Positions 1 through 5,203 of a stretch of DNA of 5,203 nt are shown here, piece by piece (the first letter of the stretch is position 1; every line of letters begins with the position of its first letter). The translations under genes and the position numbers were made by a program. The stretch is taken from contig JABDJF010000445.1 of assembly GCA_013002645.1 (NCBI GenBank), forward strand, positions 1 to 5,203, written 5' to 3'. Source of the stretch: Myxococcales bacterium (GTDB lineage Bacteria; Myxococcota_A; Polyangia; Polyangiales; Houyiibacteriaceae). The notes beneath the pieces were generated by a model, which was given only the letters and a program-made list of their open reading frames with translations, did no database searches and was not told the origin of the DNA.

Positions 1-399
1 CGGCCGGCTGGTCGAAATCGTGGTTTCGGCGAACGCTTTGTTCGCGCCCACGTAGCTCGACCAGGGCGCCTCGCCGACTTGTATCGTGGGCTCGAAGCCG
101 TGAAGCAGCGGCCAGAGGACCGCGTTGGACACGCCTTCGTAGAAGCCCCGCTGGTCGCCACGCTTGACCGCAATGTGGGCCAAGTCGTAGCTCAGATGGG
201 GCGCCGGAACGGTGACCGAGTCGAAGTCTTTGGCGGGTTTGGCGCTCACCCAGACTCCGCCGCGCTTCTGCAAGACCGGGTCGAGCGCAGCCACCAGGCC
301 CCCTGCGGCGCGAACCCAGCGTTCACGGCCCCGAGTGGCTTCGTGCCGATAGGGGCCGCGGTTCGATACGACCACGAGCTTTCGGCTCTTTTTCGCCAT
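1..399 (-). CDS. otsA: Trehalose-6-phosphate synthase (GT20 glycosyltransferase), N-terminal part, 3' end outside window
   Basis: The first 133 codons are visible and the frame stays open to the left edge. The product should transfer glucose from a nucleotide sugar (UDP- or GDP-glucose) to glucose-6-phosphate, giving trehalose-6-phosphate, in the cytosol. Seen in the sequence: the N-terminal beta strand and sugar-phosphate motif VVVSNRGPY (residues 9-17, Arg14 matching the catalytic-site Arg of E. coli OtsA), the glycine loop AGGLVAAL (32-39), Trp50, and the block YEGVSNAVLWPLLH (87-100), whose Tyr87 and Trp96 have the same spacing as E. coli Tyr76 and Trp85. A family-typical W..Y...N..FA segment follows at 113-124. 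The ATG at 399 is the first possible start: an in-frame TGA lies at 406-408, three codons upstream. No clear Shine-Dalgarno precedes it. The catalytic Arg/Lys pair and the C-terminal nucleotide-binding half are outside. A related GT20 enzyme such as glucosylglycerol-phosphate synthase cannot be excluded from this part. Confidence 0.9.
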   Translation of the reverse strand, partial: MAKKSRKLVVVSNRGPYRHEATRGRERWVRAAGGLVAALDPVLQKRGGVWVSAKPAKDFDSVTVPAPHLSYDLAHIAVKRGDQRGFYEGVSNAVLWPLLHGFEPTIQVGEAPWSSYVGANKAFAETTISTSRP

Positions 400-418
400 C
401 GAGCGTCAGTGTAGTCTC

Positions 419-425
419 AGGGAGG
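419..425 (+). promoter_or_regulatory. Shine-Dalgarno sequence of the DUF1285-like gene, unusually close to its start
   Basis: The purine run AGGGAGG lies only two bases before the ATG at 428. This is tighter than the usual 5-9 base spacing, but no other in-frame start exists just upstream, and the purine run is the only good ribosome site in the 28-base divergent gap. Confidence 0.5.
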
Positions 426-427
426 CC

Positions 428-922
428 ATGGACCCAGCGCAGTTTGTCAAAGGACGCAGCCGAGAGACCGAGATCCGCCGTGACGCTCGCGGACGCTGGT
501 TCAACGGTGCCGACGAGATCAGCCATCCGATCCTGGCCCGCTCCTTCGACGGCTGGGTCGACCGCGCCGAAGACGGGCGCTTCTGTCTCAGCAACGCGAT
601 CAACTGGGCTTACGTCGAGATCGAAGGTCCTGCCTATTTCGTGAAAGACGTGGAGCTGGGGCCCGAGGGCATCGGTCTGCTCCTCTCGGGCGACCTCCGC
701 GAGCCGCTCGACCCGACCTCGCTCTGCCAAGGCCCCGAAGGCGCGCTCTGGTGCGCCGTCCGCGAGGGCCGCTGCCCGGCGCGCTTCGACAATCACGCCG
801 TAAGCAAGATGAGTGACACGATCGGCGAGGACGACGACGGCGTTTACGTTCGAATGGGTGACCGAAAGGTGCGGCCGCCAGAGGTCGGAGATCCACTTTC
901 GCTCGGTCTCGAAAAGCGCTAA
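428..922 (+). CDS. DUF1285-like small cytosolic protein of unknown function
   Basis: A 164-residue acidic protein with no signal peptide or membrane segment, so probably cytosolic. The N-terminal half reads like DUF1285 proteins: EIRRDARGRWF (15-25) with the following I.HP.L.R.F (31-40), then EDGRFCLSNAINWAYVEIE (48-66) and a PAYFVKDVEL strand (68-77). Those proteins share the pattern of a D.GRWF start, a charged D/EDGRY strand and an EDAPFV.VD strand; I compare from memory. The C-terminal half (about 90-164) matches this family less well and carries three of the four cysteines (C100, C109, C116; the other is C53). Function is unknown. The gene is followed after nine bases by the TlpA-like gene in the same reading frame, so they are probably co-transcribed. 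The coding call is strong: wobble positions are GC-rich, the frame is long, and it starts right after a purine-rich ribosome site. The family assignment is moderate. Confidence 0.82.
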   Translation: MDPAQFVKGRSRETEIRRDARGRWFNGADEISHPILARSFDGWVDRAEDGRFCLSNAINWAYVEIEGPAYFVKDVELGPEGIGLLLSGDLREPLDPTSLCQGPEGALWCAVREGRCPARFDNHAVSKMSDTIGEDDDGVYVRMGDRKVRPPEVGDPLSLGLEKR

Positions 923-931
923 GCCCCCTGC

Positions 932-1540
932 GTGTCTCGCCGGGAGCTCATCGCCACCATCATCGTCGCCGCGATTGCGTTTCCGCTGATCTTCATCTTC
1001 ACGGGGGCGGTCGTCGATGCGCAGGCACGCGCGCGCGAAGCTCCGTTCAGGGCGCTTCTCGGGAACGCGCGCTTCGAGCAGCTGATGGACGGCCAAGGCG
1101 GCGTTCCTCACTACCTCGGCGCCTCGCTCCTTGCCCCGGACTTCAGCCTCCCGACGCAAGGCGGCGGTGAGTGGAAGATGTCCGAACAGCGCGGGAAAGT
1201 CATCGTGATGAACTTTTGGACGGTCACCTGCCGGCCCTGCATTCAGGAGATGCCAACCATCGAGCTGCTGGCCGAGCTCACTCAAGACTGGGGCGATGTC
1301 GAGGTCGTCGCCATCTCGACCGACCGGAGCTGGGCAGAAGTCGAGACGATAATTCCTCGCAACTCGCGCATCACCAGCTTGCTCGACGTGGACCGGAAGG
1401 TCGTGACCGAGCAGTTCGGCACCAAGCTCTTTCCGGAGACTTGGATCATCGACGCCGACGGCGTGGTGCGCTTTCGCTTTGACGGCGCGCTCGACTGGTC
1501 GAACCCGGTCGCGCTGGACCTGATTCGCGCGTACCGCTGA
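932..1540 (+). CDS. Membrane-anchored TlpA/ResA-like thiol-disulfide oxidoreductase
   Basis: A 202-residue thioredoxin-fold protein. Residues 6-28 form one hydrophobic helix after a basic MSRRE start, so the domain should sit in the periplasm on an N-terminal anchor. The redoxin domain runs from about 62 to 202: APDFSLP (68-74), the strand GKVIVMNFW (88-96), the active site C100-R-P-C103, the strand VEVVAIST (123-130), and the cis-proline loop LFPETWIID (166-174) with Pro168. TlpA, ResA and CcmG proteins reduce protein disulfides outside the cytoplasm, often in cytochrome c or oxidase assembly. Oddity: the residue before the first active-site Cys is Thr99, where relatives usually have Trp. 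The GTG at 932 is the first start possible, because the stop of the upstream gene (920-922) is in the same frame; there is no obvious Shine-Dalgarno, which suggests coupling to that gene. The neighbour on the other strand is ccmB, making a cytochrome c role plausible but unproven. A generic redoxin is the alternative. Confidence 0.9.
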   Translation: MSRRELIATIIVAAIAFPLIFIFTGAVVDAQARAREAPFRALLGNARFEQLMDGQGGVPHYLGASLLAPDFSLPTQGGGEWKMSEQRGKVIVMNFWTVTCRPCIQEMPTIELLAELTQDWGDVEVVAISTDRSWAEVETIIPRNSRITSLLDVDRKVVTEQFGTKLFPETWIIDADGVVRFRFDGALDWSNPVALDLIRAYR

Positions 1541-1544
1541 TCGC

Positions 1545-2225
1545 CTAGGTCTCCGCGAGGAGGTGGCGCGATACCCAGACGCCAAAACCGATGAACAAGA
1601 GGTCGAACGCGGTCAAGATGCGGATCCAGCCGATGACCTCCGCGGCGCTGGCCCCGGCAAAGAGCTCGCGCGTCGCGACGGCGGAGGCGAGCAGAGCGGG
1701 AGCCACCAAGGGGAACACGAGGACACTCAGCATCAGGTCGCGAGCCCGGGTACGAATCCCGACAGCGGAGAACAACGAAGCAGTCGCGACGAAGCCCAGC
1801 GAACCCAGAAACACCAGCGCGAGGAGCGGCAGCAAGACCCCGGCCGGTTCGATCTGAAAAAACACGAGGCAAAGGGGGACCAGAAGAAGCTCGACCGCGA
1901 AGAGCAAGACGAGGGCGCTGATTGTCTTGCCGATGTAAATCGACGGCCGTGGAATCGGCGCGAGAAGTAGGCCGAATATCGCGTCGTTCTCTCGCTCCAG
2001 CGCCCAGCTCCGGCCGATGAGCAGGATCCCGCAAAAGAGGATCGAGATCCAAAGCACCCCTGGCGCTACGTTCGGGGAGCTGACCGGATCGGTGTAAAAC
2101 GCGAGCGAGCCCAACGTGACGACCAGAACCGCAAAGAGCCCGGTGGAGGTCAGAATCTCTTTGGTGCGCATCTCCAGCTGCAGGTCTTTGAGGGCGACCA
2201 GCCATGCGGCGCGGAGGGTGTTCAT
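1545..2225 (-). CDS. ccmB: CcmB, heme exporter / cytochrome c maturation ABC transporter membrane subunit
   Basis: A 226-residue membrane protein with about six hydrophobic segments (roughly 25-43, 55-73, 102-122, 129-154, 165-185, 199-219), the size and topology of CcmB. Family-like features are the amphipathic N-terminus ALKDLQLEMRTKE (11-23), the segment ILLIGRSWALERENDA (67-82) with LL..P..R...Y.GK (87-100) after it, and the D.M..VLVFPL.AP segment (163-176). In Gram-negative cytochrome c maturation CcmB sits in the inner membrane and with CcmA and CcmC forms the complex that helps release heme-loaded CcmE. The ATG at 2225 overlaps the ccmA stop (ATGA), and a GGAG lies eight bases upstream inside ccmA, so translation is probably coupled. 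The frame is open further upstream, but that stretch is only the antisense-like alternate frame of ccmA. Its stop is four bases from the stop of the convergent thioredoxin gene. No ccmC follows. Confidence 0.93.
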   Translation of the reverse strand: MNTLRAAWLVALKDLQLEMRTKEILTSTGLFAVLVVTLGSLAFYTDPVSSPNVAPGVLWISILFCGILLIGRSWALERENDAIFGLLLAPIPRPSIYIGKTISALVLLFAVELLLVPLCLVFFQIEPAGVLLPLLALVFLGSLGFVATASLFSAVGIRTRARDLMLSVLVFPLVAPALLASAVATRELFAGASAAEVIGWIRILTAFDLLFIGFGVWVSRHLLAET

Positions 2226-2878
2226 GCCTGCGGCTCCACGATTCGGCCGCGATCCATGTGAAGGACACGGTCGGCCACGGTGTCTGCGAATTTCGCTTCG
2301 TGGGTCACGATGAGGACGATCGCGCCTTCCCGCTTCTGCTGCTCGATCAAATCGATGAACGAAGCGGTGGACGCGACGTCGAGCCCGGTGGCAGGCTCGT
2401 CCATCAACAGCAGGCGTGGCTGGTGCAGCAGAGCACGAGCGATCGAGACGCGCTGCGCTTGGCCGCGAGAATAGGTCCGGACGGGCCGATTCCAGTACTC
2501 CCCCAAGGAGAGCGCTTCGCAGAGGTCGGTCGCACGCTTCTGCGCGTACGGGATGCTTTGCAGCTTGGCGGCGAGCACTAGGTTCTCGTGACCGCTCAGC
2601 CCGGGGTAGAGTTGAAGTTGGTGCGCGACGAAGCCGATGCGACCTCGAAGCGCGTCTGCGTGTGAAGCGCGGTAGCGACCATACCGAATCTCGCCCCGCG
2701 TCGGATAGGCGAGCATCGCAAGCAGCCACAGCAGCGTCGATTTCCCGGAGCCGTTCGCGCCCTGGATCGCCGTTGCCTTCCCCGCCTCGAAGCGCAGGTC
2801 CACGCCGGCCAGCGCGAGCGTCGGCCCGTAGGACTTGGCCAGGCCGGCGACCGAGACTTCTTCAAAATCGAGCTTCAC
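2222..2878 (-). CDS. ccmA: CcmA, ATP-binding subunit of the cytochrome c maturation ABC system
   Basis: A 218-residue ABC ATPase, the usual size for CcmA. Motifs in order: an aromatic-type A-loop Tyr17 in LAKSYG (13-18), Walker A GANGSGKST (40-48), Q-loop near Gln87 (GFVAHQLQLYPGLSGHENL, 82-100), signature YSRGQAQR (136-143), Walker B LLLMDEP (156-162) with Glu161, D-loop GLDV (165-168) and switch His193 in VTHE. The signature departs from LSGGQ; an aromatic-Ser-Arg-Gly form is, from memory, common in CcmA-type ATPases outside the gamma-proteobacteria, so it should be active. The ATPase works at the cytoplasmic face of CcmB, where ATP use drives release of heme-loaded CcmE in known systems. 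It starts with GTG at 2878, 11 bases after the hemW stop, without a clear Shine-Dalgarno; the N-terminal length fits the family. A generic ABC ATPase is the alternative, but the partner next to it is clearly CcmB. Confidence 0.92.
   Translation of the reverse strand: MKLDFEEVSVAGLAKSYGPTLALAGVDLRFEAGKATAIQGANGSGKSTLLWLLAMLAYPTRGEIRYGRYRASHADALRGRIGFVAHQLQLYPGLSGHENLVLAAKLQSIPYAQKRATDLCEALSLGEYWNRPVRTYSRGQAQRVSIARALLHQPRLLLMDEPATGLDVASTASFIDLIEQQKREGAIVLIVTHEAKFADTVADRVLHMDRGRIVEPQA
2234..2237 (-). promoter_or_regulatory. Shine-Dalgarno of ccmB inside the end of ccmA
   Basis: On the minus strand TGGAG ends eight bases before the ccmB ATG at 2225. This good spacing fixes the start at the ATGA overlap with the ccmA stop rather than at any start in the longer open frame upstream. 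Confidence 0.6.
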
Positions 2879-2889
2879 CGAAGAGCACT

Positions 2890-4044
2890 CTAAAACAAGT
2901 CTCGCACAATGCCGTCAAGTTTCAGCCAACGATCCATGGGAACGCGCAGCCAGTCGCCATCCAGCACGAGGTTGCCTCGTTGGATGGCGCGCTCGATCTC
3001 ATGCTCCCTGCCTTCGCGCGGATCGCGGCCGGCTCTTTGTTTGGTCGCGACCAGGTTCGTTCCGTCTTCCGTGCGCAGCCCAAGCATCAGAGCCTCGCGA
3101 ATGATCTCGTCGGGGCCCAGCTCTTCTGCCTCGACTTCCAAGGTTTGCTGGCGCATGTACCGCTGCGGATTGGGCTCGTTTCGCCACCGCTCCGCGCGCC
3201 CCGGCCCGTGGTCGAGGCAGCCGACCGCCGCTGCGCCAAGCCCTAGGTAGGCGCCGCCTCGCCAGTAGTGCAGATTGTGGCGCGAAAGCTCTCCATCGGC
3301 CGCGTAGTTCGAGACCTCGTAGTGTGTCCAGCCGAGGTCGGTGAAGCAGCGCTCGGCATGCTCGAAGAGCTCAGCGTACCGCGCTTCGGGTGCAACGCGA
3401 AGCTTCCCCGCGCGGTGAAGCGAACCGAACATCGTCTTTTCTTCGATCGTCAGCGCGTAGGCTGACACGTGCCGGACGCCCGTTTCAGCGATTGTGGAGA
3501 TGTCTTCAGCGAGCTGCCCGATCGTCTGGCCGGGCATGCCGAACATCAGGTCGGCGCTGACGCGCGGTATTTCCTTCGTCGCGTCGTCGAGCGCCCCGAG
3601 CGCCCGGTCTCGGTCGTGCAAGCGGCCGAGAAATCGCAGGTGCGGGTCAGACAACGATTGCACGCCGATCGAGAGACGATTCACGCCCGCTTGACGAAGG
3701 TGAGAAGCTCGAGTGCGGTCGAGTGAGCTCGGATTGCATTCGACGGTGACTTCGAGGTCCTCGGTCGCCTCTTCGAACGCTTCGCGGATCCCTTCGAGGG
3801 TTCGCCTCAGCGCGTTCGTCGCCCACAGCGATGGCGTGCCACCACCGAAAAAGACCGACTTCAGCCTCCGTCCCTCCAAGGCCTCCGCACGCGCATCGAG
3901 CTCACGAAGCAGCGCGTCTGCGTACGCGTCATGGGGTAGGGCGTCGGCGCGGATCGGCTCGGTCGCGAAGTCACAATAAGGGCACTTTCGCGCGCACCAT
4001 GGGAAGTGGACGTAGACCGAGGTCTCTGTGGGTTCGCTTGACAT
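2890..4044 (-). CDS. hemW: HemW, radical SAM family heme chaperone
   Basis: A 384-residue protein of normal HemW length. The N-terminal strand SVYVHFPWC leads into the radical SAM cluster motif C17-X3-C21-X2-C24 followed by Asp-Phe. True coproporphyrinogen dehydrogenase HemN carries a fourth Cys there, so this is HemW. Further motifs: FFGGGTPS (65-72), VTVECNP (99-105), RLSIGVQS (123-130) with LGRLHD (139-144), DLMFGMPGQT (165-174), SAYALTIE (194-201), HYEVSNYA (241-248) and RHN..YW (255-261), the HNxxYW motif linked to heme binding. The C-terminus (about 290-384) is the usual helical and winged-helix part. HemW binds heme and a [4Fe-4S] cluster and delivers heme to apo-proteins such as respiratory enzymes. 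The ATG at 4044 puts eight residues before the YVHF strand, as in the family; an ATG at 4125 would add 27 unlikely residues and run into nadA. It is the first gene of a hemW-ccmA-ccmB operon. Confidence 0.95.
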   Translation of the reverse strand: MSSEPTETSVYVHFPWCARKCPYCDFATEPIRADALPHDAYADALLRELDARAEALEGRRLKSVFFGGGTPSLWATNALRRTLEGIREAFEEATEDLEVTVECNPSSLDRTRASHLRQAGVNRLSIGVQSLSDPHLRFLGRLHDRDRALGALDDATKEIPRVSADLMFGMPGQTIGQLAEDISTIAETGVRHVSAYALTIEEKTMFGSLHRAGKLRVAPEARYAELFEHAERCFTDLGWTHYEVSNYAADGELSRHNLHYWRGGAYLGLGAAAVGCLDHGPGRAERWRNEPNPQRYMRQQTLEVEAEELGPDEIIREALMLGLRTEDGTNLVATKQRAGRDPREGREHEIERAIQRGNLVLDGDWLRVPMDRWLKLDGIVRDLF

Positions 4045-4070
4045 CGAGGGCGCCGGGCAGGAGGTATACT
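4038..4070 (+). promoter_or_regulatory. Candidate nadA promoter in the divergent hemW-nadA region
   Basis: A perfect TTGACA (4038-4043) and a near-consensus TATACT (4065-4070) lie upstream of the nadA ATG at 4094. The TATACT sits where a -10 box would give a leader of about 17 bases. The spacer is 21 bases, longer than the 16-18 usual for sigma-70, and the TTGACA overlaps the first codons of hemW on the other strand, so it may be coincidental. The -10 alone is the better part of the call. Confidence 0.35.
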
Positions 4071-4093
4071 CCGCTTTTGAGAGCTGGTCGCAG

Positions 4094-5203
4094 ATGACAC
4101 TTCCGGTATTTCCATCTCTACGCATTACCGCCGACGCCCTGGTTCCCCAGGGGGCCTTTGCAGAAGCCCAAGCGGCGTTCTTGCGGCCTGACCCGGGGCT
4201 GGTCGCGCAGCTCCAAAGCTTGCTCCGCGAAAAGAACGCCGGTGTCGTCGCTCACTTTTACATGGACCCGGAGCTCCAAGGCGCGCTCTCGGCTTGCGAT
4301 TGGCCGCACATCCACGTCTCGGACTCACTGGCGATGGCCGATCGAGCGATCTCGATGGCGGAGCAGGGGGTCAGCACCATCGCGGTTCTCGGGGTCGACT
4401 TCATGAGCGAGAACGTCCGCGCCATGCTCGATGCATCGGGGCATTCCCACATTCCCGTCTATCGAGTGGCGGTTGAGCCGATTGGGTGCTCGCTCGCCGA
4501 GTCCGCCGAGGCCGAGGCCTACGGCGCCTATCTGATGAACGCCGCGGAGACGCCGCGCTCACTCCACGTCGTCTACATCAACACCAGCCTCGTCACCAAA
4601 GCCAAGGCGCACGCGATCGTCCCGACGATTACCTGTACGTCGTCGAATGTCGTACGGACTGTGCTGCAGGCCGCCGCCCAGATTCCCTGTGTGCACATTT
4701 GGTTTGGCCCGGATACCTACATGGGCGACAACCTCGCGCACATGTTCAAGAACCTCGCGGAGATGCCCGACCGCCAGATCCGACAACTCCATTCCCAGCA
4801 CGACCAGGGAACGGTCCGCTCGTTGCTGCCGCGATTTCACTACTTCGAGCAAGGCACGTGCATCGTTCACCACATGTTTGGCCGCGAGGTCGTCGAGTTG
4901 GTTCGCGCACACTACGCCGATGTCTTCGTCACCGCGCACCTGGAGGTCCCCGGCGAAATGTTCGAGCTCGGCTTGCAGGCGCAGCGAGAAGGCAACGGCG
5001 TCGTAGGGTCCACGTCGAACATTCTCGCGTTCATCTTGGGCAAGGTCGATGAGGCAATCGCGCGCGGAGAACAGGCCAACCTGCGATTCATCCTCGGCAC
5101 CGAGGCGGGCATGATCACGCCGATCGTCCGGCAAGTGCAGACCAAGCTTCGGGACTACGCCTCCGAGGGTGGGGCGGCGCTGTCCGCGGAGATCGTATTT
5201 CCC
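4094..5203 (+). CDS. nadA: Quinolinate synthase NadA, plant-like long form, 3' end outside window
   Basis: 370 codons are visible, open to the right edge. NadA condenses iminoaspartate with dihydroxyacetone phosphate to quinolinate for de novo NAD synthesis, using a [4Fe-4S] cluster. Motifs: VVAHFYMDPELQ (51-62), HVSDSLAMAD (74-83), VLGVDFMSENVRAML (98-112), IGCSLAES (130-137), VVYINTS (159-165), PTITCTSSNVV (177-187), WFGPDTYMG (203-211), GTCIVHHMFGREVVE (254-268), TAHLEVPGEMF (280-290), GVVGSTSNIL (302-311) and LGTEAGM (334-340). Cys132 and Cys256 should be two of the three cluster ligands; the third, expected in a CxxC-rich stretch nearer the C-terminus, lies outside the window. The wording of these blocks, and a stretch before GTCIVHH (about 212-253) that short bacterial NadA proteins lack, resemble plant chloroplast quinolinate synthase. 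The ATG at 4094 follows GAGAG (4079-4083) at ten bases. The frame is open upstream but no better start is seen. It is divergent from hemW. Confidence 0.95.
   Translation, partial: MTLPVFPSLRITADALVPQGAFAEAQAAFLRPDPGLVAQLQSLLREKNAGVVAHFYMDPELQGALSACDWPHIHVSDSLAMADRAISMAEQGVSTIAVLGVDFMSENVRAMLDASGHSHIPVYRVAVEPIGCSLAESAEAEAYGAYLMNAAETPRSLHVVYINTSLVTKAKAHAIVPTITCTSSNVVRTVLQAAAQIPCVHIWFGPDTYMGDNLAHMFKNLAEMPDRQIRQLHSQHDQGTVRSLLPRFHYFEQGTCIVHHMFGREVVELVRAHYADVFVTAHLEVPGEMFELGLQAQREGNGVVGSTSNILAFILGKVDEAIARGEQANLRFILGTEAGMITPIVRQVQTKLRDYASEGGAALSAEIVFP

Noticed and set aside
79..414. A 111-codon plus-strand open frame at the left edge
   Set aside because: The minus strand here encodes clear GT20 motifs, so this is the antisense shadow.
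323..1585. A 420-codon open frame on the minus strand opposite the DUF1285-like and thioredoxin genes
   Set aside because: It has no recognisable domain, is rich in Arg, Ala and Asp as expected from antisense of GC-rich genes, and lies over two plus-strand genes, one of which has clear thioredoxin motifs. It also overlaps the start of the trehalose gene.
2226..2729. A 168-codon upstream extension of the ccmB frame
   Set aside because: The extension is Arg/Ser-rich alternate-frame sequence of ccmA. CcmB homology begins at the ATG at 2225, which has its own ribosome site.
2416..3246. A 276-codon plus-strand open frame across ccmA and hemW
   Set aside because: It has low-complexity Arg/Ser/Ala composition with no motifs, and lies opposite two well supported genes.
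2890..4044. Assignment as oxygen-independent coproporphyrinogen III oxidase HemN
   Set aside because: The cluster motif is CxxxCxxC followed by Asp-Phe, without the extra Cys of HemN. The length and the HNxxYW motif fit HemW.
4045..4125. A longer hemW start at 4125
   Set aside because: It adds 27 residues without family likeness and overlaps the nadA start. The ATG at 4044 gives the usual short lead to the YVHF strand.
4559..5134. A 191-codon minus-strand open frame, and plus-strand frames at 4486-5052 and 4647-5006
   Set aside because: All are shadows of the nadA frame, which carries every family motif and runs open to the window edge.

Overview
The window is a gene-dense, GC-rich bacterial chromosome segment with seven protein-coding genes and almost no non-coding sequence. 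The largest gap is 49 bases. I saw no RNA genes, insertion sequences, CRISPR arrays or long repeats. The gene set (trehalose-6-phosphate synthase, TlpA-like thioredoxin, CcmA/CcmB heme exporter parts, HemW, and a quinolinate synthase of the kind found in plants) and the GC-rich codon use suggest a Gram-negative bacterium. A myxobacterial or other deltaproteobacterial-type lineage is my best guess, but the sequence alone does not prove it.

Layout from left to right. Bases 1-399 (minus strand) hold the N-terminal 133 codons of a GT20 trehalose-6-phosphate synthase, cut by the left edge. A 28-base divergent gap separates it from a plus-strand pair: a small DUF1285-like cytosolic protein (428-922) and a membrane-anchored TlpA/ResA-like thiol-disulfide oxidoreductase (932-1540). 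The pair converges, with 4 bases between, on a minus-strand operon read right to left: hemW (4044-2890), ccmA (2878-2222) and ccmB (2225-1545). In this operon hemW and ccmA are 11 bases apart, and ccmA and ccmB share an ATGA overlap. A 49-base divergent gap then leads to nadA (4094 to the right edge, 370 codons visible, 3' end outside).

How the genes may work together. HemW (heme chaperone) and CcmAB (ATPase and membrane subunit of the cytochrome c maturation ABC system) are co-transcribed and look like a heme-handling and cytochrome c biogenesis operon. The adjacent periplasm-facing thioredoxin could keep apocytochrome cysteines reduced, the job done by CcmG/ResA in known systems; that link is inferred from position. 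NadA makes quinolinate for NAD synthesis and shares only an intergenic region with hemW; both encode Fe-S enzymes. The trehalose gene seems functionally separate.

I see no clearly undescribed system. The most interesting points are the plant-like architecture of NadA, the hemW-ccmA-ccmB gene order without an adjacent ccmC, and the unusual active-site context of the thioredoxin.
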